Positions 7,257-14,930 are shown, numbered from the stretch's first letter. The stretch is 17,584 nt of DNA from CAZAMI01 sp964627805 (GCA_964627805.1 CAZVLA010000029.1:1-17584), one strand, 5' to 3'. The notes: generated by a model from the sequence alone, not told the origin. Program-made: numbers and translations.

Positions 7257-7274
7257 TTAGGTAATACCCTAAGG
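7255..7274. repeat. 7-bp perfect inverted repeat beside the minus-strand sRNA
   Basis: CCTTAGG (7255-7261) and CCTAAGG (7268-7274) flank a 6-nt loop. On the minus strand the hairpin ends 2 nt before the C box of the sRNA. It may be a 5' structure of that RNA or a pairing rival to its terminal stem. Confidence 0.55.
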
Positions 7275-7293
7275 CATCTCTATTACTGTATTA

Positions 7294-7329
7294 ATTACCT
7301 ACCAAGTTAAATTTAGTTTAGTAGGTAAT
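7294..7329. repeat. 9-bp perfect inverted repeat
   Basis: ATTACCTAC (7294-7302) and GTAGGTAAT (7321-7329) flank an 18-nt AT-rich centre (caagttaaatttagttta). AGGTAATAC also occurs in the neighbouring hairpin at 7255-7274. The repeat lies between the minus-strand sRNA and the GINS-MCM operon. It could be an operator or the stem of a transcript end; the sequence does not decide. The remaining 80 nt before the GINS gene show no clear element beyond AT-rich stretches (atttaagtta near 7349). Confidence 0.4.
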
Positions 7330-7419
7330 ACATCCTACTTAGGTGAGGGATTTAAGTTATTGAGGGTTAGAGATGTCCCCCTGCATACATATTGATTAGT
7401 TAGTGAGAGGGTGTTTGGA

Positions 7420-7968
7420 ATGATTAGAGAGGCGGTTAGGTTAGCGATGATATACCATTTATTAAGTGAGGTTAAAACCGCTGTGCTTAGGGACTTAGGT
7501 AAGTTAAAGGTGGGTGATGAGTGGATAAGCGTTAGGAGGGGTGAAGAGATATCCTTACCTATGTGGTTGGCGTTAATACTGGAGACACGCGGTTCTGTAG
7601 AGTTTAGGGAGCAGAGGGTTAGTGATGTCGATATTAGCAGATTCCTGCTTATTGAAAAAGGATTGAAGTCATCAGAGTTTCAGAAACTTAAACCCACGTT
7701 TTACTTAGATGTAAAGACGTTACTAAATAGATTGAAGAGACTTGATAAGGAACGCATAGAAACGTACTTATTAAGGTATGCTAGAGCTGAGGCCGATGTA
7801 AAGGACTTAATACGCATTAGGTTAAGGAAGATCGTGCAAATAGCCTTACTTAGCAAGAACCCTGAGGAGTACATGCCTTCTATATTACTTGAGGAGAGAG
7901 TGTTACTCACGGAATTAATTAAAGACCTTAGGGGGTGGCTTAAGGAGGTGAGCGGTAATGCAGGGTAG
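7420..7968 (+). CDS. gins23: GINS complex subunit, probably Gins23
   Basis: A 182-residue protein directly upstream of, and overlapping, mcm. Crenarchaeal gins23 has this arrangement in Sulfolobus, which is the main support for the name. The sequence is compatible with a GINS subunit: an N-terminal helical region (REAVRLAMIYHLLSEV), a short beta-rich part ending near PMWLALIL, and a long helical segment with RLRKIVQIALLS. This small family diverges widely and has no catalytic motif. GINS joins MCM and GAN/Cdc45 in the replicative helicase. ATG 7420 is chosen because gagggtg precedes it by six bases; GTG 7411 would abut the ribosome-binding site. The last 11 nt overlap the start of mcm, so translation is probably coupled. 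Confidence 0.75.
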   Translation: MIREAVRLAMIYHLLSEVKTAVLRDLGKLKVGDEWISVRRGEEISLPMWLALILETRGSVEFREQRVSDVDISRFLLIEKGLKSSEFQKLKPTFYLDVKTLLNRLKRLDKERIETYLLRYARAEADVKDLIRIRLRKIVQIALLSKNPEEYMPSILLEERVLLTELIKDLRGWLKEVSGNAG

Positions 7969-10111
7969 TGAAATGCTTGAGGTTGAGGTAAGGGAGAGTC
8001 AAGAAGAGGCAGTACCTAGTACCGTATTCAGGGATTTCCTGAGGATGTATAAGGATGAGAGGGGTAGATTTAAGTATATTGAGAGAATAAGGGACATGAT
8101 AATTAATGAGAAAAAGTCACTACTGATAGATTATGAAGATCTATTAAGGTTTGATCCTAAATTAATCAACGTAATCGAGGAATCACCTGACGAAGCCCTA
8201 CAGGCATTCTCTAAAGCAATTATGGAGTTAGTCGAGCAAGAAGCTCCTGAATATGCTGAGAAGGTTGAGAAGTTCTACCCCAGATTCAATGGCTGGGTAA
8301 GAACTGTTTCTATAAGGGGATTAAGGAGTGAACACATAGGTAAGTTAGTAGCTATTGAAGGTATAATAGTACGGGCTACGCCGCCGAGGCAGAAGATTTA
8401 TAAGGCCGTATTTCTTCACGTATTACCCAATGGTGAGCAGCACGAGATAGAGTGGCCTCCCGAACCTAATGAGGAAATCGGTGATGAAATAGAGAAGCCT
8501 ACTTACTGCCCTATATGCGTAGCTAACGTTGGTGTAGAGGAGGAAGGAGGGAGGAGAGGTAAGGGAGTGTTTAAGTTACTAATAGAGAAGTCTAAATTTA
8601 GAGACTATCAGTTAATAGTTGTTCAGGAGAGACCGGAGGAGGTACCTGCAGGTCAGATACCTAGATCAGTTGAGGTCGTATTAACTGATGACTTAGTGGA
8701 CATCGCACGCCCTGGCGATAGAGTAACTATCGTAGGTATCGTAAGACTCAATAAACCTGGTAGGAGAAGATCGGTTAAGCCCATATTCAGTATATACATT
8801 GATGCCAACAACATAGTAGTTGCTCAGAGGCTTCTTGAGGAGCTGAAGTTAAGCCCTGAGGATGAGGAGAGGATTAAGGAACTTAGTAAGGATCCCCTAA
8901 TAAGGAGGAAGATAGTAGCTAGTATAGCCCCCACAATATACGGTATGTGGGATATTAAGGAAGCCGTAGCTCTACTACTCTTTGGTGGGGTACCTAAGAT
9001 ATCACCGGATGGCACGAAGATTAGGGGTGAGATACATGTATTATTAGTTGGTGATCCAGGTACAGCTAAAAGTCAGATACTCCAGTACGTAGCTAGGATA
9101 GCTCCTAGGGGAGTCTACACAACGGGTAAGGGATCATCAGCTGCAGGACTTACCGCTGCCGTTATTAGGGATAAACAAACCGGTGAGTACTTCCTTGAAG
9201 CAGGAGCTATGGTGCTAGCTGATGGCGGCGTAGTATGTATTGATGAGATAGATAAGATGAGGGACGAAGATCGCGTAGCTATCCATGAAGCTATGGAGCA
9301 GGGGACCGTAAGTATAGCTAAGGCAGGTATCGTAGCTAGGTTAAATGCACGTGCTTCAGTATTAGCTGCTGGCAATCCTAAGAGGGGGAGATACATACCA
9401 ACACTAGGGTTATCAGATAACATTAACTTACCAGTCACTATACTATCCCGTTTCGACTTAATATTCATACTTAAGGACATAGCTGAGCTTGAGCGAGATA
9501 AATCATTAGTTAGGTATGTACTAAAGATTCACGAGACTTACGCTAATACAGGATCTGAGATACCTCCAGATTTACTTAGGAAGTACATAGCGTATGCTAG
9601 GAAGTACGTGAAACCTAAGTTAACTGAGGAAGCTGAGAAGCTCATTATGGAGTACTACATAGAGTTAAGGAAGAAGAGTGCTGAGAATCCTGAAGCACCA
9701 TTAGCTATAACTACTAGGCAGTTAGAAGCTTTAATAAGATTAGCTGAAGCACATGCTAAGATGGCGTTAAAGGACCGTGTTGAAGCTGAGGATGCTGCTG
9801 AAGCTATTAGATTAATGAATACTATGTTAGAAAAGGTAGGTATGGATGTAGAGACCGGGGCCCTAGATATAGATACCATAATGGTTGGTAAGCCTAAGAG
9901 TATGAGAGAAAAGGAGGTAATTATACTTGATCTAATCAGGGACTTATCTAAGAAGGAAGAGGGACTCGCATGCGTTAAGGTTAAGACCCTTAAGAATGAA
10001 GCTGATAAGTTAGGAATAGATGAGAGATCGTTAGAGAGAGTAATTAGAAGCCTCAGGAGGAGCGGTGATATTATAGAACTTAGGCCTGGATGTTACGCAC
10101 CTGTTGAGTAG
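7958..10111 (+). CDS. mcm: replicative helicase MCM
   Basis: This is the archaeal MCM, the hexameric 3'-5' helicase of the replication fork, 717 residues, slightly longer than the Sulfolobus protein. The N-terminal domain (to about 280) includes the OB fold and a zinc-binding site. The AAA+ core has Walker A GDPGTAKS (365-372), Walker B CIDEID (D429, E430), sensor 1 AAGNPKRG and the arginine finger in SRFDLIF. The last 70 residues form a winged helix. The zinc site looks incomplete: CPIC (184-187) is present, but where relatives have a His/Cys pair (HPDC in Sulfolobus, from memory) this protein has LPNG, with two His residues nearby as possible substitutes. ATG 7958 follows ggaggtg by seven bases, an unusually strong ribosome-binding site that lies inside the GINS gene. 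Confidence 0.97.
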   Translation: MQGSEMLEVEVRESQEEAVPSTVFRDFLRMYKDERGRFKYIERIRDMIINEKKSLLIDYEDLLRFDPKLINVIEESPDEALQAFSKAIMELVEQEAPEYAEKVEKFYPRFNGWVRTVSIRGLRSEHIGKLVAIEGIIVRATPPRQKIYKAVFLHVLPNGEQHEIEWPPEPNEEIGDEIEKPTYCPICVANVGVEEEGGRRGKGVFKLLIEKSKFRDYQLIVVQERPEEVPAGQIPRSVEVVLTDDLVDIARPGDRVTIVGIVRLNKPGRRRSVKPIFSIYIDANNIVVAQRLLEELKLSPEDEERIKELSKDPLIRRKIVASIAPTIYGMWDIKEAVALLLFGGVPKISPDGTKIRGEIHVLLVGDPGTAKSQILQYVARIAPRGVYTTGKGSSAAGLTAAVIRDKQTGEYFLEAGAMVLADGGVVCIDEIDKMRDEDRVAIHEAMEQGTVSIAKAGIVARLNARASVLAAGNPKRGRYIPTLGLSDNINLPVTILSRFDLIFILKDIAELERDKSLVRYVLKIHETYANTGSEIPPDLLRKYIAYARKYVKPKLTEEAEKLIMEYYIELRKKSAENPEAPLAITTRQLEALIRLAEAHAKMALKDRVEAEDAAEAIRLMNTMLEKVGMDVETGALDIDTIMVGKPKSMREKEVIILDLIRDLSKKEEGLACVKVKTLKNEADKLGIDERSLERVIRSLRRSGDIIELRPGCYAPVE

Positions 10112-10164
10112 TAATTCAGCATAAATCACACTTTAAATACTTACTGTCCCGGACCGCAATATAA

Positions 10165-10174
10165 CCTTATAAAC
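10165..10174 (+). promoter_or_regulatory. TATA box of the 10205 gene
   Basis: ccttataaac predicts a transcript start near 10197, only 5-8 nt before the start codon. The mRNA would be almost leaderless. A second TATA-like ctttaaatac lies at 10131-10140 with no obvious product of its own. Confidence 0.5.
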
Positions 10175-10204
10175 ATCTTACTAAAAGTAGAGTGGGTTAG
10201 GGTG

Positions 10205-10441
10205 ATGTGTGAACTAGTGATTAGGTTAGATAGCGGTAAGGAAATACCTATAAATGAGGATACATTAGCCATTATTTATAAGTACATAAGGTCAGAGTAT
10301 ACCCTAGAGGCGTTAGCTAGGGACTTAGGACTAGAGAACTGGGAGGAGGCCTATGAGTTCGTTAAGAAGTTGCCTGCTTGGCTAGCTTGGACACCATCAT
10401 CGTTCTTTGAGTACACAAAGAGGAAAATATGTGTAGAGTAG
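10205..10441 (+). CDS. small hypothetical protein downstream of mcm
   Basis: About 78 residues, from ATG 10205 (or GTG 10202, one codon earlier). I do not recognise the family. The first third looks like a beta hairpin (ELVIRLDSGKEIPI) and the rest like two or three helices (LEALARDLGLENWEEAYEFVKKL) with a Trp-rich loop (PAWLAWTP). That would suit a small helix-turn-helix or protein-interaction module. A TATA box directly upstream gives it its own nearly leaderless transcript, apart from mcm. Seventeen nucleotides after its stop the THUMP gene begins, so the two are probably co-transcribed. Confidence 0.65.
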   Translation: MCELVIRLDSGKEIPINEDTLAIIYKYIRSEYTLEALARDLGLENWEEAYEFVKKLPAWLAWTPSSFFEYTKRKICVE

Positions 10442-10458
10442 TTTTAACGTAGGTTATC

Positions 10459-10947
10459 ATGTTTAAGTATGTACTAACTGTTAAGTATGGAAAAGAGAAG
10501 CGTGCTGAGCTGGAGGTAGGTGACTCAGTATTTCCATACGACATTAATGTAAGAATTTCAAGAACTAGATTTAAGGGCGTACTTGTCCTAGAAACTACCT
10601 TAGGTTTTAATGAATTAATCTCCGTTTTGAGTACTTACCCACCTAGTGTACTGGAGAGGGTAGTACCGGTTGATAAGTGCTTTAAAATAAATAGTAACTT
10701 AGTAAGTGAGTTACTTAACTATGTAAGAACCAAGGAATTTAGCAAAATTAGGTTCGGTAGGTACGGTTCATTAGGTCATGAACTAGTTAAGGAGATTAAC
10801 GCATTACTTAATAATTTAAGAAGTATTAACTCTAATAAGGTATTACACATAGAACCCATAAATGATGAGGTCTGTGTTGGGGTTATTGATGAGGGTAGGG
10901 ATAAATTCTATATTATTAGGAATAGGAAAATCCCTAAGACAAAATAA
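10459..10947 (+). CDS. THUMP-domain RNA-binding protein
   Basis: A 162-residue protein resembling the stand-alone archaeal THUMP proteins (COG1818). Residues about 35-80 give the most typical part, a strand RFKGVLVLETT followed by a helix and the VERVVPVDKCF-like region that precedes the THUMP core. The rest is a helix-strand pattern with basic residues. THUMP domains recognise structured RNA, mainly tRNA, and in archaea often deliver modification enzymes. No methyltransferase or sulfurtransferase domain is attached here, so it would act as an adaptor. It starts at the ATG 17 nt after the preceding gene, with taggtt as a weak ribosome-binding site. The gene is richer in A+T than the neighbours. 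The family call is by recognition of overall pattern rather than a signature motif. Confidence 0.6.
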   Translation: MFKYVLTVKYGKEKRAELEVGDSVFPYDINVRISRTRFKGVLVLETTLGFNELISVLSTYPPSVLERVVPVDKCFKINSNLVSELLNYVRTKEFSKIRFGRYGSLGHELVKEINALLNNLRSINSNKVLHIEPINDEVCVGVIDEGRDKFYIIRNRKIPKTK

Positions 10948-11014
10948 CGCCTAAGGAGTTAGTAAGGTGGAGTTGTTAAATTCTCGGGGAGTAAATATTA
11001 ATTAGGCGATTACT

Positions 11015-11509
11015 ATGGGTGAGCTTAGGAAGATAGAGGTCATCGACATACCCGTACCCGAGGGTACTAATGTTATTGTAGGTTATACACACTTCATAAA
11101 ATCCGTTGAGGACTTATATGAGGCATTAGTAACTTCAGTCCCTAACATAAGGTTTGGCTTAGCCTTCCTTGAGGCTAGTGGTAAGCGCTTAGTAAGGTAT
11201 GATGGGAATGATGACGAGTTAGTTAAATTAGCTATAGAGTCAGCAAGGAAGATAGGTGCTGGACATACCTTCATAGTGTACATAAGGAATGCTTGGCCCA
11301 TTAATGTACTTAACGCTATTAAGAACGTTCAGGAGGTTTGTAGGGTATATGCAGCAACAGCTAATCCACTTCAAGTAATAGTTGCTGAGACTAACCAAGG
11401 AAGGGGAGTGTTAGGTGTTGTTGATGGATTCACGCCATTAGGTGTTGAGAGTGAAGAGGATATTAAAGAAAGGAAGGAGTTCCTTAGAAGGATAGGTTAT
11501 AAACGTTGA
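11015..11509 (+). CDS. adenosine-specific kinase family protein (DUF355)
   Basis: A 164-residue protein of the archaeal family described as adenosine-specific kinase (Pfam Adenosine_kin, DUF355, COG1839), structurally studied in Pyrobaculum. Characteristic stretches are the N-terminal NVIVGYTHFIKSVEDLYEAL, the middle FGLAFLEASGKRLVR, GAGHTFIVYIRNAWPINVLNAI, and the C-terminal YAATANPLQVIVAET followed by GRGVLGVVDG. Length is normal for the family. It is a compact single domain with no P-loop. Proposed substrates are adenosine and ATP, but the physiological role is not settled. It begins at ATG 11015 after an AT-rich stretch (aaatattaatta) with only a weak ribosome-binding site (aggcga). A TATA-like gttaaattc lies near 10975. 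The following gene starts 17 nt after the stop. Confidence 0.88.
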   Translation: MGELRKIEVIDIPVPEGTNVIVGYTHFIKSVEDLYEALVTSVPNIRFGLAFLEASGKRLVRYDGNDDELVKLAIESARKIGAGHTFIVYIRNAWPINVLNAIKNVQEVCRVYAATANPLQVIVAETNQGRGVLGVVDGFTPLGVESEEDIKERKEFLRRIGYKR

Positions 11510-11526
11510 AACATAGTGTCTAGGGA

Positions 11527-12150
11527 TTGAGGTTGCCAAAATACGAATTAATTTGTTTAAAGGATAAAGTCTTTAATATTAAAGATTTAGTTAAGATAAC
11601 ACTATACGTCCCTGTTTTTAAAGATGTAATTGAAATTAGTAAAAACTTAGATATTGATGCAAGTGATGAGGAAATCTATGATGCGATTAGAAAGTACGTA
11701 TATGGTAGGGAGTGTTCATACGTATTATTGAGGAGAAGTGATAGGAGACGTAACTTAGAGATAGGGACTCTTCTAGTTGGTAAAAGTAAGAAGTACATAC
11801 TTTCGCCAATACCACTTAGGGTTAAGGAGGTTAGGGTATTTAGTCGCACTAACCCCTCTGAAGTAGAGAGTGAGGGCAGTACGAGTAATACTGTAAGTGA
11901 GGAAAGTAACTTTGTATTCACTAATGAATTATGGAGCTTAGCAACAGTACCTATTACTGATGAAGCGTATATTTATAACGCGGACATCGAAGTTCTTAAT
12001 GAAAGAGTAACAGCGTTGAGATTAGTTACTGAGGAAATGGACCGAATCGTTGTTATCGGAAAAGAAAAGAAGGTTGTTAGAAGTGCTATGAAGAGAAAGA
12101 GAAGAAAGAAGACACGTAGGAGGAAAAGAAGGTTAAAGAAGAAGCGATAG
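11527..12150 (+). CDS. hypothetical protein with Lys/Arg-rich C-terminal tail
   Basis: A protein of about 207 residues that I do not recognise. The first 125 residues look globular, alternating strands and helices (VKITLYVPVFKDVIEI, EEIYDAIRKYV). A Ser/Glu-rich linker at about 116-133 (EVESEGSTSNTVSEES) is followed by a second small beta-rich section. The last 25 residues are almost all Lys and Arg, suggesting nucleic-acid binding, for example to rRNA. The start is uncertain: TTG 11527 directly follows aggga, and TTG 11533 follows gagg. Codon use is more A+T-rich than in mcm or reverse gyrase. The final 18 nt overlap the 3' end of argF on the other strand, so the basic tail is antisense to the end of argF. 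Confidence 0.7.
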   Translation: MRLPKYELICLKDKVFNIKDLVKITLYVPVFKDVIEISKNLDIDASDEEIYDAIRKYVYGRECSYVLLRRSDRRRNLEIGTLLVGKSKKYILSPIPLRVKEVRVFSRTNPSEVESEGSTSNTVSEESNFVFTNELWSLATVPITDEAYIYNADIEVLNERVTALRLVTEEMDRIVVIGKEKKVVRSAMKRKRRKKTRRRKRRLKKKR

Positions 12151-13080
12151 TATAGCTTTTTGAGCATGAAGCCTATTTTCAGCTTGATCCCAGACTACTG
12201 ACCACCTTCCATCTATTACCTCATCAGTTACCTCATATCCCCTATGTGCCGGTAAACAGTGCATGAATATCGCATCTTCCTTAGCAAGCTCCATCAACTC
12301 CTTAGTTACTTTGTACATACTTAAGTCCTTAATCCTCTTCTCGGCCTCTGCTTCTTGACCCATACTGACCCAAACATCAGTATAGACCACATCAACACCT
12401 TTAACCGCCTCCTTAGGATCCCTGTATATCTCAACCGAGACGGACTTTCTCTTGGCCTCCTCGAGGGCTAGATCCCATATCTCCTTATCAGGTTCGTAAC
12501 CAGGAGCAGTAGCTATTCTGAAGTTATTACCTAACTTAACAGCTGCTAATAGCAGTGAATGCAGTACGTTGTCGGAACCGTCGCCCACGAACGCTATCGT
12601 TAAGCCTGAGTACTTACCCTTCTTTTCCCATATGGTCAGCATATCACCTATTGCTTGACACGGATGTTCCTTATCACTTAAAGCATTAATTACTGGTACG
12701 TCTGAGTACTTAGCTAGTTCTATTAGATCATCATGCCTATAAACCCTAGCTACGACACCGTCTACGTACCTACTAATGACTCTTGCCGTATCGGCTATAG
12801 TCTCACCCCTACCTAGCTGCATTTCCTTCCACGTAAGTGATATTACAAAACCCCCTAATTGCTTCATAGCTACCTCAAAGCTTATCCTAGTTCTAGTACT
12901 TGGTTTCTGGAATATCATTAGTAGGGTCTTACCTCTTAGTACAGGTATTACCCTCTCACCGCTATAGAATCTCTGCTTGAGATTTAATGATGTATGTAGA
13001 ATGAACCTAAGTTCTTCATCACTTAAGTCACTTATTGATATTAGGTCACGACCCCTCAAAGATCTCATAAACTCACCCAT
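12133..13080 (-). CDS. argF: ornithine carbamoyltransferase
   Basis: This enzyme condenses carbamoyl phosphate and ornithine to citrulline in arginine synthesis, or runs backwards in catabolism. The 315 residues show the carbamoyl phosphate loop STRTR (about 61-65), HPCQ (about 141-144), the GDGSDNVLHS region in place of the usual GDxxNNVxNS, DVWVSMGQ for ornithine binding, and the catalytic HCLPAHRG. These separate it from aspartate carbamoyltransferase. Length and domain order are normal. ATG 13080 has a TATA-like cttttaatat about 21-26 nt upstream, so the mRNA is probably leaderless. It is divergent from the regulator-like gene and convergent with the basic-tail gene, overlapping it by 18 bp. 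No other arg genes are in the window. Confidence 0.95.
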   Translation of the reverse strand: MGEFMRSLRGRDLISISDLSDEELRFILHTSLNLKQRFYSGERVIPVLRGKTLLMIFQKPSTRTRISFEVAMKQLGGFVISLTWKEMQLGRGETIADTARVISRYVDGVVARVYRHDDLIELAKYSDVPVINALSDKEHPCQAIGDMLTIWEKKGKYSGLTIAFVGDGSDNVLHSLLLAAVKLGNNFRIATAPGYEPDKEIWDLALEEAKRKSVSVEIYRDPKEAVKGVDVVYTDVWVSMGQEAEAEKRIKDLSMYKVTKELMELAKEDAIFMHCLPAHRGYEVTDEVIDGRWSVVWDQAENRLHAQKAILSLLL

Positions 13081-13094
13081 AGGTATTACTTGAC

Positions 13095-13108
13095 AAATAT
13101 TAAAAGCA
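13095..13108. promoter_or_regulatory. shared AT-rich promoter between argF and the divergent gene
   Basis: aaatattaaaagc reads as a TATA-like element on both strands. It lies about 15-28 nt from the argF ATG (leaderless) and about 30-43 nt from the TTG start at 13138 of the divergent gene. The whole intergenic space is only 57 nt, so both genes may respond to one regulator. Confidence 0.4.
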
Positions 13109-13137
13109 GATACACTCTATTCTCGTGGAGAAGTATT

Positions 13138-13767
13138 TTGAGGATTAATGAAGTAGTGAAGCATGTATTAAGACCTAGAAGAGGCATTAGACCTGCTTTT
13201 AAGCGTGCTCACGTAGTCATTACTCTACTTAAGCTACTTAAGGAGCCTATAGGTAGGATTGCACTGAGTAGGGAACTAGGAATAGGTGAAGCTAGCTCCC
13301 GTACATTACTGAATAGGTTAAGGGAGTTAGGTATAGTAAAGGTAGATAACGTGGCTGGTGCATTACTAACTAGTTGGGGCAGGGAGGTTGTTGAGGAGTT
13401 CTTGAATAAGGTGAAATTGATAGGACAGATCGACTTGAGCGATGTATTCAGTGACAACATCAGTAATTACGCAGGAGTCATTATTGACGGAATAAAAAAC
13501 ATAGAAAGTGCTGGGGGAGTCCTTAAGGTACGTGACTTATTCGTGAGATACGGAGCTGAAGGAGCTCTAATACTCTACTACGTTGATAATGAGTTAATGA
13601 TGCCATTACCACGTGGATACTCAAGAATAAGTAAGAATACAAATTACTATAGAGAATTAATGAAGATGGAACTAAGAAATGGCGATGCAGTACTAATAGC
13701 TGTATGTAAGGAAGACTCAAATAAGTGTATGGAGATACTAATTGAGGTTGTCCTTGACCTAATATAG
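13138..13767 (+). CDS. winged-helix protein, DUF4443-like, putative regulator
   Basis: An estimated 209 residues. The N-terminal 75 residues form a winged helix (VVITLLKLLKEPIGRIALSR, then the recognition part GEASSRTLLNRLRELGIV and a wing ending in LTSWGREVV). The C-terminal domain, strand-rich with GALILYYVDNELMMPLP and NGDAVLIAVCKED, resembles the archaeal DUF4443 family, which is paired with such a helix-turn-helix. Its ligand is unknown. The frame is open back to a TTG at 13090, but that start leaves nine bases to argF and no promoter; TTG 13138, seven bases after gtggag, is the better start. The divergent position suggests that it regulates argF or itself. This is an inference from gene order. 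Confidence 0.6.
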   Translation: MRINEVVKHVLRPRRGIRPAFKRAHVVITLLKLLKEPIGRIALSRELGIGEASSRTLLNRLRELGIVKVDNVAGALLTSWGREVVEEFLNKVKLIGQIDLSDVFSDNISNYAGVIIDGIKNIESAGGVLKVRDLFVRYGAEGALILYYVDNELMMPLPRGYSRISKNTNYYRELMKMELRNGDAVLIAVCKEDSNKCMEILIEVVLDLI

Positions 13768-13797
13768 CTTATATTGCACTACCATTACTTGATTTCA

Positions 13798-14853
13798 TTA
13801 ACGCTTAAACCAAGCATCTAATCCCCTAACCTTAGGCTTTAAGTAATCCCTAAATGCCTTCTTAAGTCTATTTACAGCGTTTCTAACCCTATTTTCTGAG
13901 AAGTCATGCTCATCAACTAATATCTTAAAGATCTCTTCCTCCTTAGGTTCATGCCATTCTAGCTTATAATCCTTGGTTACTGGTGGATTCAGGAAGAACT
14001 TCTCGATCTCCTCAGGATCTACAGGAAATGAGGCGTTTGGAAACGACTTTATTATCTCCTTTAAGTTACGCCTAGTTTTCACTAACATTACTGCGGTCTT
14101 AGGCCCTACTCCCTTAATGCCTTCAGGATTGTAATCGGTGCCAAGTAATATTGCTATATCGATTAATTGTCTCCTATCGATGCCTAAGCTACTTAGTAGC
14201 TTATTAAGCTCAATCACCTCAGGCTTTATTTCTACGTAGATATTCTTCTTAGGGAGCTTCCTCTTACCTGAAATCGTTAAGTTCCTAACAAGCCTAGGAG
14301 CGCCGAAAAGTAAAGAGTCATAGTCTTGAGATGCTGCGGCCCAGACATCACCTTTACTCGCCATGAATGCCGCCTGAGCCTCACCCTCTGATGGTGCTTG
14401 AACCCACGGTATCCCCATAGCACTTAGTAACTTCTTAGCGTCCTGCACCATATCGCTTGTTAATTTAGACATCATCTGAGCGTACCGTCTAGCCTCCTCA
14501 ATTTTACCCTCTGCTACTGCTTTCTCATACTTCCTCCTAGCCTCCTCTTTAATGCTTAAGCGCTCTTGGATCTCCCTAGCCTTCATCTCAGGGGGTTTCC
14601 CATCGAATACATACACGGGCTTTAATCCGTTCTCTATTAAGTTTATGGTTCTGTAGAAGAGACCGCTTAAGTGACTAGTTACTCTACCTTTACTATCCAT
14701 TAATGGCGTGCCATCAGGCTGCCTAATAGCAGCTAAGAACTGATATAGTGCATTATAGGCGTCAATAGCTACGGACTTACCCCTAAGCTCTCTTAAGTCA
14801 TTAATGACTACGATAGCCTCCCTAGGTATTAAATCCTTAAGATTAACTCCCAT
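13798..14853 (-). CDS. fen: flap endonuclease FEN-1
   Basis: Structure-specific nuclease that removes 5' flaps and RNA primers during Okazaki fragment maturation, 351 residues, typical archaeal length. The N-terminal region has VAIDAYNALYQFL with the first catalytic Asp and YVFDGKPPEMK. The internal region has APSEGEAQAAFMA and ASQDYDSLLFGAPRLVRNL, and a helix-hairpin-helix is at LLGTDYNPEGIKGVGPKTA. The catalytic Asp and Glu residues look intact. The C-terminal PCNA-interacting box is VRGLDAWFKR, with the Leu and aromatic pair kept but Val in place of the usual Gln. The ATG at 14853 follows gggga on the minus strand. It is convergent with the DUF4443-like gene (30-nt gap) and divergent from the Zn-ribbon gene. 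Confidence 0.97.
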   Translation of the reverse strand: MGVNLKDLIPREAIVVINDLRELRGKSVAIDAYNALYQFLAAIRQPDGTPLMDSKGRVTSHLSGLFYRTINLIENGLKPVYVFDGKPPEMKAREIQERLSIKEEARRKYEKAVAEGKIEEARRYAQMMSKLTSDMVQDAKKLLSAMGIPWVQAPSEGEAQAAFMASKGDVWAAASQDYDSLLFGAPRLVRNLTISGKRKLPKKNIYVEIKPEVIELNKLLSSLGIDRRQLIDIAILLGTDYNPEGIKGVGPKTAVMLVKTRRNLKEIIKSFPNASFPVDPEEIEKFFLNPPVTKDYKLEWHEPKEEEIFKILVDEHDFSENRVRNAVNRLKKAFRDYLKPKVRGLDAWFKR

Positions 14854-14917
14854 GTAATCCCCGTTAAAACAGATGCATCCTCAGTCATAAACTTATTACT
14901 GGAGTACACTAAGTTAG

Positions 14918-14930
14918 GAAAGTATTTTAG
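14918..14930 (+). promoter_or_regulatory. TATA box of the Zn-ribbon/aEF-1beta operon
   Basis: aagtattttaggg lies about 37-49 nt before the GTG at 14967. Transcription would start near 14950, just before the ribosome-binding site ggtgag (14955-14960). FEN-1 would have its own element on the other strand (agtttatgact, 14896-14886). Confidence 0.4.

Noticed and set aside
7142..7410. Replication origin next to the GINS-MCM genes
   Set aside because: No repeated origin-recognition boxes were found; only two short inverted repeats and an sRNA are present.
9115..9480. Minus-strand open frame of 121 codons within mcm
   Set aside because: It is a shadow of the conserved AAA+ core of MCM.
11973..12167. 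Minus-strand frame rich in Phe and Leu resembling a membrane protein
   Set aside because: It is the reverse complement of the Lys/Arg-rich tail (AAG/AGA codons read as CTT/TCT), so the hydrophobicity is an artefact.
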